In this document: in pieces, positions 10,112 to 22,104 of the stretch
Layout: each line of letters opens with the position of its first letter
How positions within the stretch are numbered: position 1 is the first letter of the stretch
Assembly: GCF_002127325.2 (NCBI RefSeq)
Contig: NC_035440.2
Span: 72,911,819 to 72,975,818 of the forward strand
Source: Helianthus annuus
Taxonomy: Eukaryota > Streptophyta > Magnoliopsida > Asterales > Asteraceae
Length of the DNA stretch: 64,000 nucleotides
Direction: 5' to 3'
Position numbers and translations under genes: made by a program
The notes under the pieces: model-generated
Database searches by the model: none
Told to the model about the DNA's origin: nothing
The model's input: only the letters and a program-made list of their open reading frames with translations

Positions 10112-11132
10112 CCCCCCCCCCTTGTTGCCAAAAACCCACACAATCTGATCAAGAGCTCTAAGTTGGAAACCTTTGTTTCATACCTGAGCCATTTTGATCT
10201 AGATTAGCATTCGGGGACCCTCCGTAAGTGTTCTTTCGTTCTTTTATTCGCTTTTCGAGTCCGAAAGTCAACTTTTTGTTTGACTTTCCGTGTGACCAGC
10301 CTATGGTCAGCACGAAGTTCATAACGTGAGCGTGATCACGCTGGTTATAGTCCGTAGTGACTATACCTACTGATTACCACGTTAGCTAGGCTCAGTGACG
10401 AGCCGTAGTTTCGGCCAAAATGCGCATTCTTGCGTATTTTGTAACCAAACTACTCGTGAGCATCAAAGCCGTTTGTTTTGATGCCAAACCTGTTTTCTAA
10501 ACTTAGTTAAGCATGTTTTAACATGCTTAGCTCGTCACTTTTAGTTTAGTGCTTATATAGGGTCGTAAGGTAAGCGATCTAAACCATCGCTTATACTTTC
10601 GAACCCGACCCATTTGGTCGATCATTAGGATCCGACCAAACATATTAGGTGACCATAGTTATAACCTTCCGAGGTTATACCTTGTAGTCACGATGTTAGG
10701 CGTTCCGAACGCGTTCTACGCGAATGACGCGTTAGGGTAGCATAAGCTACCTAAACGGGTCGTGATGGACCGTAAGCACTTAGGTTAGGTTTCATTTTAG
10801 TATGTAGGCTTTGTTAAACCATATTACACGAGTCTCCATACTCGTTTGGTTTACGAACCCGCATACTATCCGATCCTTCCGATTTAGGTCTGGTATATTA
10901 ACATAGCTACCTATTAGGTGCCGTTTGATATTCTGTGATCTCTAGCATTGTTTGGTTATTATACAAGAACTTCAAAGCAACCTCAGGTGAGTACATTGAA
11001 CCCCTCTTTTACTGTTTTCCAAAATGTTTTGGGGTGAAACACATGTGCCTACTTGTTACTTTCATGCTTTCCCGTTTTCACATCATATACTTGCTATGTT
11101 CGATAGTACATATATAGTACATGATTTCACTA

Positions 11133-11745
11133 CATTTCATGCTATGTATGCCCATTGTGTGCGTACTTAGTACATTGCTTTACAATACATTTCATGCTAT
11201 GTATGCCCATTGTGTGCGTACTTAGTACATTGCTTTACAATACATTTCATGCTACGTACGCCCATTGTGTGCATACGTAGTACATTGTTTCACATTGCAT
11301 TTCTGTTGCATATGCTCATCCAGCATATGAACACATTATACTACATTTTGAACCGTTGTACTCTACAATACATTTCATGCTACGTACGCCCATTGTGTGC
11401 ATACGTAGTACATTGTTTCACATTGCATTTCTGTTGCATATGCTCATCCAGCGTATGAACACATTATACTACATTTTGAACCGTTGTACTCTACAATACA
11501 TTTCAGGCTACTTACGCCCATTGTATGCATACGTAGTACATTGTTACACATTGCATTTCTGTTGCATATGCTCATCCAGCATATAAACACATTATACCAC
11601 ATTTTGAACCGTTGTACTCTACAATACATTTCATGCTACGTACGCCCATTGTGTGCATACGTAGTACATTGTTTCACATTGCATTTCTGTTGCATATGCT
11701 CATCCAGCATATGAACACATTATGCTACATATCGAACCGTTGTGA
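11133..11745 (+). repeat. 55-bp and 128-bp tandem repeats in the Gy2 LTR
   Basis: The word CATTTCATGCTA(C/T)GTA(C/T)GCC recurs at 11133, 11188 and 11243 (55-bp steps), then at 11371, 11499 and 11627 (128-bp steps, with one variant in the 11499 unit). Most long units carry CTACGTA and TACGTAG as arms around a loop of about 15 bases. Short open frames here are products of the repetition and not genes. Confidence 0.9.
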
Positions 11746-12587
11746 CCATTTGACTATGTGAACCGTCTTACCCCTTTGAATACATGAACCGTCTGTAACC
11801 GTTGAACCGTGTGAACCTGTTGTATCCGTTGACATGATTTACATTTTGACAGTAGACATTTGACTATACATAAACTTTTCCACAATTGTTAAACATTTCA
11901 TCTTGATGGTTTGGTTTGAGTAAGTGATTAAGTAACGAGGCGTGTGTAATATGATACAAGCATGGTGGATACGCCGCTGGTATTTCCTATATATAAGTGT
12001 TTGTATGGTATTACATATCGTAGCGTTATTTGAATCATTTCAATTTGAGACATATGACATTTTATACAAATAACACACTTTTCACGAGACATTATTTTAC
12101 AAACGACTTATCTTATACAAACACATTTTACATGGTTATCTGTTTAACCATACAGTGTCCTCTTATTTATACATATCATCTGATCTTACCGTTTTTCAAA
12201 TGATTTACAAGACAAAGCCAATTTACAATGTTCATGACTAAACATTTTCTCAAACATAAGTCATGAATTCCGTTTTTACAAAACCAATGTATCTCACAGG
12301 CATTTTTATGCTGACGTACCTACTTTCACATGTGTTTTCAGGAGATGATGCATAGGACTTATCAAGACATACTTAGGCGGACCTGTGCCTTAGTGCCTTA
12401 AAACGAGACAAGAACTAGTTAATTTATGTTATGTACTCTTTGGTTCTTGTTTAAACAATGTAAACTTTCATGTTTGACCAATAAAACGAAACTTCAATTG
12501 CCATGGATTTGAAACAATTAATTATGTTACAACACTCCCCGACGTTTTCGCCACGTTCTGTATGTTCTACATGGTCGGGGTGTGACA

Positions 12588-13195
12588 CTCCCCCTTAGCC
12601 TGATACTCCAGGGTTGGTTGCACAAGATGAAAGGATTGAATTAAGGAGAAGAACACACTCAAAACAAAACAAATCAAATATAACTGTATAGAGTACTGTC
12701 ATATTTATAGGAAAACCAAACTACTGATGTACCTCAGCTGTCGTCACCATGATAGTGACATCTAACAGCCTAACAACCTATAAACACTGATCTATACAAA
12801 ACTACTGATGTCTAACAACTGATTGATAATATAATACAAAACAAGTCTAACACTGTTCACGTTCCACTGTTGTAGCCTAAGCACTGATTATTTGAACATT
12901 AGTGCTTTCTTCAAAAGGTGATCAGTCTTTGAATGAGCAGTGCTTGGATCTTCAGCAGTACTTAAGAGACAGCAATAGATAGAGCTCAGCGTTAGCCTTT
13001 TAGCAGTCTTTAGTTGTTTCATCAGTGTTTGGTTCATCAGTTGTTCTTCTGAGCAGTGTTTAGAGTGTATCAGCAGATAGGTAACCACTGTCAAGGGGAG
13101 AGCTTAGTGTAAACATCTGCTTATTGTGAATCCACTGTTGTGATCAGCTTTTGGCTTTATATTATCTGTTCCTCTGGTAGGGTTCAATCCCAACA
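12588..13195 (-). mobile_element. Co1 3' LTR, truncated by Gy2
   Basis: It matches the full Co1 LTR from 19483 to its end at 20085. By eye there are about 14 substitutions and one 5-bp indel over roughly 600 bp. It ends GGTTCAATCCCAACA. On the - strand it is the downstream LTR. The remaining 208 bp or so are displaced by Gy2. A TATA box (TATAAATA on the - strand) is at 12702-12709. Confidence 0.9.
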
Positions 13196-13211
13196 ATCTC
13201 CCCCTGGAACA
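13196..13211 (-). other. Co1 polypurine tract
   Basis: On the - strand this reads CTGTTCCAGGGGGAGAT and touches the LTR. The same tract is found beside the Co4 3' LTR at 31199-31215. Confidence 0.8.
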
Positions 13212-13230
13212 GATAATCCAAAACCTGTCA

Positions 13231-16200
13231 TCATTCTGGATTTTTATTCTTCATCAGAAGTTCCTTTGATTTTCTTTTAAATTCTTCTTCAAACTTTTTG
13301 GAACTTAAATCAGCCTCATCCCTGCACAGTGTAAGCTCAAGGAGATCTTGTAGATCTTCAACACTTAGGCCTAGTGCTTGATTCCTTGATATATGCCTCA
13401 CTTGTCCATTGGTTCTGATCAGAGTCAATACGTGGGTCTTTTGATCAGAGAGCCACTTTAGTATTTTTAAACCAAATGGGTTTCTTGGGAGAGGTTTATT
13501 GACTGATGAACTTAAAGTGTTTGGCCTAGAGAAGAAGTGTAGAGCAGTATCATGAGCTTCAGACACTTGTGTGAATGCTTTTTCAATAATCTCATTAGCT
13601 GCAGCTATGTCTGCTTCAACTTCTTTGTCAGACAGCTCACTGTTTGTGACATTTGCTGATGACTTTTGGCTTACTACTTTGACCCTTTTGGCAAGGTCTT
13701 GTAGTTTTGCTAATCATTCTTTATCTGAAGCTATTTTCTTGATAGCTTCTTCAATCTGATCAGCTTCTTTATTCTTTTCTTCTCCAGCAGACAGCATTTC
13801 CTTCCTTTCTTTTCTCAATTTTGTGACAAAGGCTTCTACTGTGCTGATCTGTGTTTCAAAGGTCTTGACTTGCTCCTGTAGCTTTTTGTAGTTAGACTTT
13901 TTAGGAATGTCAGAGACTTTCAACCTCTACTTCTCAAGTCTTTCATAAGCTTCATCAGTTTGCTGCTTTGACCATTTTGCTATGGCATCCGCAGTATCCA
14001 CCTTTCCACCAACTCCTGCTTCTTTTTTTTATGCTCGGAAATAAGATCAGCTATGAATTTGTTGTATTTGTTCCAATTTGGAGCTGTCTTTTTCTTCCGT
14101 GGATCAAGTTTAATCTTTTCAATTCTGTTAGCCTCATGCTTTAGTGCAACAATTGGCCAGTCTTTGAATTCTGTTTCTTCAGCAGGATAGAACTTTTCTT
14201 TCATTATGTATGCAAGATATTCTTTACTCAATTCATTTCGTTGTTCTTCAGGGAATAAACTTGACATTTCTTTGTTCAGATTACTTGCATATTCTTCTAT
14301 TTGTTTGACTTTGTTGAGCAGGAATTCCCTTCTTTCCAAAATGGCTTCATCACCTTGATCCTTGCATTCAACTTTGGCTCTTATCCTTGCTTGTCTTGCT
14401 TTTATTTCGAGATATTCATCCATGTTTTCTGGAATTATGAAACCTATGAGAGAAGGAAATTTCCTTTTTGTATGATCATCTTTGGTGTAAAACTGTTTCA
14501 TCTCATTTTTCACAGCTTCTAATTCCAATGGATACTTAGCAGCAACAGGATCATACTTTTCATCAGTAGCCTGTGTTGTTTCTCTTTTTCTTTTGTGAGG
14601 TTTTGGAGGTTGTGGTGTCGGAATGACGAGGTCAGTGGTGGATGTTCGACTAACAGTGGTTGAAACAACTGGTGTTTCAACCGCTGTTGTCATTACAACT
14701 GCTGATATGTCAGCAGATGACTTCTGCTTTTCAGCAGGGGATGGAAGATGTGACTCATCATCAGGAATGAAAACCCTTCTCCTTTTTGATGTAGAAGAGG
14801 CTGATGATGTTTTGGGTGGATCAGTGGTTTGAGATTGGATAGCAGTGGTTTGTGATTGTGATTGACGGACAGTGGTTGAAACAACTGGTGTTTCAATCAC
14901 TGTTGTCATTACAGCAGATGTTGTAACATCTGCTGTCTTCTGCTTTATGGCAGGAGGCAGTGGTGGTGATATGATTGTAGATGATGATGGTGATGGAACA
15001 GTGGTTGTGATGGTGTGTGATAGAGTGGTGTGTGTTAGAGGTGTGTGTGTTGATGACATGGCAGCTGTTTGGCTACTGACAACAGTTTTTGTAACTACTG
15101 ATGTATCAGCTGTTTGAATTGAAGTTTTGGATTTTGTGGTTTGAGGTGATTTAGATGATTGTTTTTCTTCTTCTGGTTCAATATACAGCCCATCTTCTAT
15201 TCCTTTCTTTCTCAACTTGATTTTCTCCCCCTTTTTGGCATTATCTGCAAGGGGTGTATCCATGAAGAGGATGGAAGATGGAACTTTTCCACTATGGGCA
15301 GTCTTTTGTATGCTAGCCTTTATAGCCTTGATATCTGCTTGAGTGTCTTTAAACCTTGATTCCACCATGTTGGTCAGCATTTGTACTTGAATAGCATGCT
15401 TTTGATCAGCCATATGTTGCTGTTTTTCAAGCATGGGTTGAAAAATATTCCAAAGCTCATTTGCAGCAAATGCATGTTGTGCAGGTGCTTGAGCAGGAAC
15501 AGCAGTAGCTTGTGCTTTTTGAGCTTTTAAAATCTCTTGCACCATATCTTTAATTTCAGCAACTGAATCTTCAAGTTTTTCAACTCTTTCCGTCAATTCC
15601 TGATATTTTGAATCATCACCTACATTAGTAGGATCATCTGAATCCCCACCAGTAGTGGTTGTATCAATGTGTGACTTAGGAACTGAGTCCCAAAAATCAT
15701 CCATTGATGCCCCTTGTTCTTGGTACTGGGACTTCTTTCTTCAGCACTCGATAAACCTTTGATGGTACCTGTGGTTAAAATCAACTCACTGGTGGTTACC
15801 GATGTTGCCATGGAAGAAATTGCCTTCAAGGGAGTCTTATTAATGAAACAATTGTCCAACTGAAGATCTGTTGATCCATCAGTTGTAGTTGCTGCTCCAC
15901 TTGAACTACCACCGAGAGTTACTTGTAACTCAGGGGGTGTAACCTCCTCAGTTGTTGCTGGGATAGCAGATGTATAAGCATCAGACCCAGTCACTTGTGG
16001 AGGTATACTCTTAGTAAAGGGTGATAGAGAGGAACTGGTTTGTGTCTGTGCAATAACAACTGCATGCAACAGGGGTATTATTGATTGTGGCATTATGATT
16101 GGTGAGGGTATGGGTGTTGAAAGAGACATGTCCTTGGGATCAGGACTGTGGAAGATAGATCCGAGTGGATTCAGAGCTTCATAATTTGGTGTCCCTGTGA

Positions 16201-17328
16201 TTACAACCTGATCCTTTTGTGAGGATGCAGGAGGAGTTTTAGGCATAGGTTGAGATCTTTCTTCCAACTGCTGTGAGGAAGTAGCAGCAGTGGTTTGTGG
16301 TGACATTTGTTTTGTCACCGGCAGTTGCTCTGGGATCTCATCTTCCAGAGTTGCCTTTGTTTTGGGTTTGGTGGGTTTTCTGGATGTTTTTCTTTTGGTC
16401 TTTTTGGTAATGTCAGGTGTGGGTTTCAGAGCAGTGGTTGTGCTGCTCTGATCACCTGGAGCAGTGGGCTCAGCAGAAGTTGCCTGAGGATCAGTGGCAG
16501 TTTCTAAAGTCTGCTCAGGCACCTTTGCTTTTAATTTTGTTGGTGCCATCATTTTTGACAACGTTTCAATTGTTAAACTTTTTATTTGAAAATGGACACC
16601 TTGTTTGGGCAAATTTTCATCCTCTTTTTCAAATTTTTGTTTAAAGTAATAGCTCAGAAATCTTGGAAAAAGGAGAAATGATTTGCTGTCAACATTCTTT
16701 ACCATGTCATTGAAGATCTCCTGGGAATAGTTGTAATCTTTATTGTTTAGAATAGCATATCCCAGGCATTGAATCTTCAATGGTATTTCATTAAACGCTG
16801 TTGTTTTATTAGAAACACAACTTAAAAGTGTGTGAAATAAAAATCTGGGTACAGATGGAAAGTAACCTTTTTGTAAGGTATCTACCTTTGATTGTTCTGC
16901 ATACCCTCTTTTCAGAAAATCAGCTTTTAACTCGTTTTTATCAAAAGAAGTTTTACCTTTCAGATCATTGAGTTGAAGACCTCTGAGATTGATTGTGGGG
17001 TGATTTGAAATGCTTTACCCTGTATCGAGGAGTTAATGGCTACTACTTTTCCGTCTTGCTTTTCAAGATTTGCATTTTTCCAAAAGTCTCTCTGGGTTTG
17101 CAAGTAAATGGGAGCATCTACTGTCAACAAAGTTTTGTACTTTGATGCAGATAGTGTATCAATGATGGAGTCGAAGGTGTGGTTATCGGTAGGTTTTGTG
17201 AGGAGACCCACGTAGTTATGAGGTGATTTGTATGGGATTTCAATGGTTTCTTCGGTCGTTTGAGCGACCTCTTTTGAAGATGATGGTGATTTTGGTTTAG
17301 ATTTTGATTTTGATTTTGACTTCGTCAT
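13231..17328 (-). pseudogene. Co1 third ORF (Sirevirus-like extra protein, about 1,350 codons)
   Basis: The start ATG is at 17328 (MTKSKSKSKSK, a basic N-terminus). The N-terminal domain (HNYVGLLTKPTDNHTFDSII, DAPIYLQTQRDFW, ITPQSISEVF, then YNYSQEIFNDMVKN and FLLFPRFLSYYFKQKFE) is shared with Co4 and, distantly, Co2. A long Ser/Thr/Pro/Val-rich linker follows, with repeated ETPVVSTTV, then charged helical segments likely to form coiled coils, ending at 13231. Frame changes near 16970, 15700 and 13950 and other breaks make it non-functional as read. I recall the family from Asteraceae genomes as 'synaptobrevin, longin-like' or Sirevirus env-like; I see no signal peptide or transmembrane segment supporting an envelope. 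Function unknown. Confidence 0.8.
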
Positions 17329-17880
17329 TTTGATGAAGAAGAATCGGAGAATGTTTTGAGAAGAAAGGTTGGAAACTGCTTTGAGAAGAGAACTTTGGAA
17401 TTCAATTCGATAGTGTAAAACCCTGTTTTGGGGGTTTAGGGCCGGGTTTTATTTAGGGAAAAGGTGATCGCTGATGTGGCAGCGGTTATTTTGATCTGAA
17501 GGCTAAAAACTGACCACGTGTCAAACACAGATGAAATGGATGAAGGGTGGAGAACAGTTGTTTTAAGAGCCACTGATGAATCAAGCATCAGTGGTTACAA
17601 CGATAATAATGTGACAACAGTGGAAGATTTTTACTATCAGTGGATAGTATATCAGTGGATAAGACACTGATTTTGAGCATCAGTGCTTGTCTTAGCAAAA
17701 TGAGGAATCAGTGGTTGACTTTCAGCAGTGGATAGTATTTAGTGATCAGATGTTTGAACAAAACAGTAATTAGGGTAAATGATACAGATTTGAAGAACAA
17801 ATATTTTAGCAACTGTTTTCAGAATTTTCATTCAAGGTTTTTGCCACATGTCAATTTTGAAGAACAGTGGTTAAGTACCC
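17329..17880 (-). promoter_or_regulatory. Putative promoter of the Co1 third ORF
   Basis: Reading upstream from the ATG at 17328: TAAATAAAA at 17455-17447 (about -120, a weak TATA), TGATGTGGCA at 17472-17481, and G-box CACGTG at 17515-17520 (-187). About eight CAGTGG words in either orientation lie in 17570-17870. The distances match those upstream of the Co4 third ORF to within a base. Confidence 0.65.
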
Positions 17881-19261
17881 CAGATGATGAAAACTTTTTA
17901 CTAAGGCATCTCATTATTGTTTAATATTCAAATTAAAACATAAATACCTCAGTAGTTTAAGCACAGTTTAGCAATCAACCTTTGATGTTTAAAACAACCC
18001 TGAAAATGACATGACCTTGACATATGTACCTTTTCCTCTTGACCCATTTATGAGGACAATAATACCAACAAAAATAAGGTATTATATCCTGACAGGTAAC
18101 AGAAACTATTGCCAACAAAAACAAGCAGGAGTTCAAAATACATTATTCTAAGAAAAAATTGAACAATATATCCTGGTTATTTGAGAAAATCCTTTGAAGG
18201 AAAAAAAAATGATTAAAGGATTTTCTGAAAACGGCATCAAAGAGGATCTGGTAAATTTTCAATACGATACGTAATCATATCATTCTTAAGTTTAACAAAA
18301 TGGTCAGTGGTTTGGCAGTAGTTGGTAGAACATTCTGAATACGTTCTGACCACTGTATGGTACCATTTTCTTTGTCAGTTGATTGCAAACATGAGGACAC
18401 ATGGATGGAAAATTTGTCTAGTCCTCTTTGGAGTTCATTCACCGGAATCAAAACCTTTTCCTGAGCAAATGGATGCACACAGTTGCTTAATGATTATTAT
18501 TACTCTAAACTATGACTCATAAGTGTTTTATGTTTATACTCTTTTCTTTTTACTTGAAAAGTTGTGAGATAAACACACTTCTGAGTTTTTGTGAATTTTC
18601 TTCTTCCCTTTTTACCCTTCCCAATCATAAGTATTGAAATACTTACTGGGGGGTATTTATTGAAGGAATACTTGTTCCCGAATCATTTTGCAGTAATGTT
18701 TTGAGAGATTTGGTCATTTCTGCACATGCTTATGCCAACCATCTCATTACCTATGATCTGGACATTTTTTACTCCTGATTTTCTTAATGTATTTTAACAT
18801 AGTTGATTTTGTCCTTTTGAGGAACTCAACCTGTTTTCAACAAATAAGATCTGAATGACTAAAGTTTTCATTTCCCTCTTTCATGTTATCAAAAACACTA
18901 ATGTTTTAAGAACATAGGTTTTTGTTAATCTGAGGTTCATACTTTAGCATTTAGTGAAAACATCACAAATATCAAAACAACAATTGAGATCAATTTTGAA
19001 AATATCGAACGATCCCATAATTTATCAGATATTTTACAGATCTGAAAACTATGAGTGACTTGTGCATGATATCACTTGTTGCGTGAAATTCGTGTGTCAT
19101 ATGACATCTTGGTTGATTTACAGAGTTTCTGAATAACCATTTTGATCATGATTCACTCGTTACTCTGTTTTTCAACTGAATACAACCATCCTTAGTATCA
19201 ATGAATTTTGAGCCGAACTGTTATGTCAAATTGATTGTTAGATCGAATTTGACTGTCCAGG
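17881..19261 (-). other. Co1 leader; no gag or pol recognised
   Basis: The last 150 bp or so beside the primer site resemble the Co4 leader. The rest has no frame resembling gag, protease, integrase or RT on either strand. In Co4 the corresponding interval, net of insertions, holds gag and pol, so Co1 has either lost them or replaced them with unrelated sequence. Confidence 0.6.
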
Positions 19262-19274
19262 CTCTGAAACCAAT
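19262..19274 (-). other. Co1 primer-binding site
   Basis: On the - strand ATTGGTTTCAGAGC follows the 5' LTR. It differs from the initiator Met-tRNA complement TGGTATCAGAGC by one base, so priming may be weakened. Confidence 0.75.
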
Positions 19275-20085
19275 TGTTGGATCCGAGGCTCTCATGATTG
19301 TGCTTGTTTGTGATGTTTGAACAAATCAAATAAATATGAGCAGTTTTAAGTGCAACGGAAATGAATAACAAACTTTGTAAACACAATCAAAGGAGAATGT
19401 AGTTTGGTAAACAATTGCTTTTTCATAGAGTCGAAAGATTACATTAAAAGCAAAAGGTTACAATGCAAGCTTACAGACTAAACTCCCCCTCAGCCTGATA
19501 CTCCAGGGTTGGTTGCACAAGATGAAAGGATTGAATTGAGGAGAAGAACACACTCAAAACAAATCAAATATAACAGTATAGAGTACTGTCATATTTATAG
19601 GCAAACCAAACTACTGATGTACCTTAGCTGACGTCACCATGATAGTGACATCTAACAGCCTAACAACCTATAAACACTGATCTATATAAAACTACTGATG
19701 TCTAACAACTGATTGATAATATAATACAAAACAAGTCTAACACTGTTCACGTTCCACTGTTGTAGCCTAAGCACTGATTATTTGAACATCAGTGCTTTCT
19801 TCAAAAGGTGATCAGTCTTTGAATGAGCAGTGCTTGGATCTTCAGCAGTACTTAAGAGACAGCAGTAGATAGGGCTCAACGTTTGCCTTTTAGAAGTCTT
19901 TAGTTGTTTCATCAGTGTTTGGTTCATCAGTTGTTCTTCTGAGCAGTGTTTAGAGTGTATCAGCAGATAGGTAACCACTGTCAAGGGGAGAGCTTAGTGT
20001 AAACATCTGCTTATTGTGAATCCACTGTTGTGATCAGGTTTTGGCTTTATATTATCTGTTCCTCTGGTAGGGTTCAATCCCAACA
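19275..20085 (-). mobile_element. Co1 5' LTR (811 bp)
   Basis: On the + strand it runs from TGTTGGATCCGAGG to GGTTCAATCCCAACA, with the primer site on its left, which fixes the - orientation. A TATA box (TATAAATA on the - strand) is at 19592-19599. The half near the right end is crowded with CAGTG words (ATCAGTG, AGCAGTG, CCACTG). It belongs to the same LTR group as Co4, with TGTTGGATC and TTCAATCCCAACA ends. The element is inserted in the RT of Co2. Confidence 0.92.
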
Positions 20086-21603
20086 ATTCTTAAGCATGAT
20101 AGAGCCAAAATATATCAAAGAAGCACTGAATGACTCAGATTGGGTACAAGCAATGCAAGAAGAGCTTGACCAATTTGAAAAGAGTCAAGTGTGGGATTTG
20201 GTACCCAAACTAACTGACAAATCTGTCACTAGATCAAAATGGCTATTCAGAAAAAAATTTGATGAACAAGGCATAATAACAAGAAACAAAGCAAGACTGG
20301 TGGTAAAGTGGTATTGTCAACAAGAATGTATAGACTATGATGAGACCTTTGCACTAGTTGCAAGACTTGAAGCTGTAAGAATATTCCTTGCTTATGCTAC
20401 CTCAAAGAATATCAAAGTTTATCAGATGGATGTAAAATCTGCATTCTTGAATGGTAAAACTGAAGAAGAAGTTTATGTGCCACAACCAAAAGTCTTTGTT
20501 GATGCTCAATTTCCAAAACATGTTTATAAATTAAACAAAGCCTTGTATGGGTTGAAGCAAGCTCCAAGAGCATGGTATGAAACTTTATCAAACTTCTTAA
20601 ACAATTCTGGCTTCACCAAAGGTACAATTGACACTACACTATTTCTGAAATCACACAAAGGGGACACTTTGTTGGTCCAAATCTATGTTGATAACAATTG
20701 GAAACAAACTTGATTATGATGTAAAAGGAATCTGTTGATATAAAAACTTATAGGGGAATGATAGGATCATTGTTATACTTAACAGCCAGTAGACCAGACA
20801 TAATGTTTTCCACATGTTTTCTAGCAAGATATCAATGTAATCCTAAAGAGTCCCACACGAAAGCTATTAAAAGAGTTTTTAAATATCTTAAAGGCACATC
20901 AGAACTTAGATCGTGGTATCCCAAAAACACAAATTTAAAATTAATTGCATACATAGATGCAGATCATGCAGGATGCAAACTTGACAGAAAAAGCACATTT
21001 AGTGCCTGTCAAATGTTGGGAGAAAAGTTAGTATGTTGGACAAGCAAGAAGCAAAACTGTGTAGCCATGTCAACAGCTGAATCAAAATATGTAGCAGTAG
21101 TAAGTTGTTGTTCACAAGTCTTGTGGATACAAACTAAGCTAAGAGATTATGGAGTAAATATGATAAAAAAATCCAATTCTATATGATTCCATGAGTGCCA
21201 TTGCAATCCAATGCATCACTCAAGAACAAAACACATTGATGTCAGATACCACTTCATCAAAGATCATGTGGAGAAAGGTAATATTGAAATGTATTTTGTC
21301 CCAACAGAAAACCAATTTGCTGATATTTTCACTAAACCTTTAGATGAAAATAGACATAACTTCTTGATTGGCAAATTAGGGATGGTCAATATGAAAATTG
21401 AACAAACAAAAGAAATTTTGTCACAAAAGGAAGAAAAATCTGATATACAAACATCTGATCAGATTTCTGGTACAAATTCTGAGAATCCATTAGAAAACTC
21501 AAAATTACAAGAAAATCTGATGAATCACCAAAAGTTGACCAAGTCAACAGAATTTCGGATGAAGCTTGAAATATCAATTTTTCCTCTCTTCTCACATGCA
21601 TGA
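20086..21603 (+). pseudogene. pol: Co2 copia pol: RT and RNase H, 5' truncated and decayed
   Basis: The sequence enters at the start of RT ([23 protein letters not shown]) right after the Co1 LTR. RT continues through [13 protein letters not shown] and [20 protein letters not shown]. The catalytic YVDD is broken at 20683-20694 (YVDN), where a deletion of about a hundred codons and a frame change remove the palm and thumb. The frame then picks up at YRGMIGSLLYLTASRPDIMF. RNase H motifs follow (YIDADHAGC, STAESKYVA), with frame changes near 21185, and the tail FTKPLDENRHNFLIGKLGMVN. The earlier gag, protease and integrase lie left of Co1, beyond the window. Confidence 0.9.
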
Positions 21604-22104
21604 ATATATTCCATACGTAGTTATCATCACTCATCATTTTTGTAAATTTGATTCATTCATATCTCAATTATTTTATTTTTCTTTTGTTTTCTCTAATAAA
21701 AAAAATTCAAAGATTATTTCTTTAGCATAGGGTAGATCACGTCACAAAAGGAAAATTTCTGGGAAAACGTTAATATATGCTTGCTCACTCTCCTACATTC
21801 ATTGCTTACTCATCAATATTAATAGAGAAAGAGATAACATCTAGGTAGATCATAATGAGAATTATCATAACTCGGCCACCTATATCATTAATGCAGGAGA
21901 TTTTATCTCTTAAAATTCTTTTGATTCTCTAACAGGGAAACTTAAATACAAAGAAAATAGAGGTAACAAAATCTAAGTATGTAGATACCATTTAAGACAA
22001 GCATCACATTCACTATAAATAACTATCACTTAGATCTTCACTAGTCACTTTCACACCCCAGAAAAACCCTAAAATCTCTTCAACTTTCTCCACATTCACC
22101 AAAA
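21604..22104 (+). promoter_or_regulatory. Co2 pol to third-ORF spacer with TATA box
   Basis: AT-rich spacer. TATAAATA lies at 22014-22021, 91 bp before the ATG at 22105. The intervening sequence is pyrimidine/A-rich like a plant 5' leader (CCCTAAAATCTCTTCAAC) and the ATG context is CACCAAAAATGGC. This suggests a separate transcript for the third ORF. Confidence 0.6.

Larger units (their letters stand above)
9025..12587 (+). mobile_element. Gy2 3' LTR (3.56 kb)
   Basis: It starts TGTGACACCTGTGTCACC directly after the polypurine tract and ends GGTCGGGGTGTGACA, where Co1 LTR sequence begins. At 3563 bp it is the longest LTR in the window. It contains a TATA box near 10104, a poly-C run after it, and 55/128-bp repeats at 11133-11745. 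The 5' LTR lies outside the window, so neither a target duplication nor an age can be read. It is inserted in the 3' LTR of Co1, displacing about 208 bp of that LTR leftward out of view. Confidence 0.85.

Noticed and set aside
11210..11714. Overlapping open frames of about 76 codons with near-identical proteins
   Set aside because: They follow the 128-bp tandem repeats in a non-coding LTR. 128 is not a multiple of 3, so successive copies fall in different frames.
14301..15117. Several + strand open frames opposite the third ORF (also 39734-40024 and 40609-40884)
   Set aside because: Antisense shadows of a Thr/Val/Pro-rich low-complexity region; no independent coding sign.
13231..17328. A host SNARE (synaptobrevin/longin) gene, as database names for the family suggest
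   Set aside because: No SNARE motif, longin pattern or membrane anchor is visible. It lies between LTRs downstream of the pol position, like the Co4 copy.
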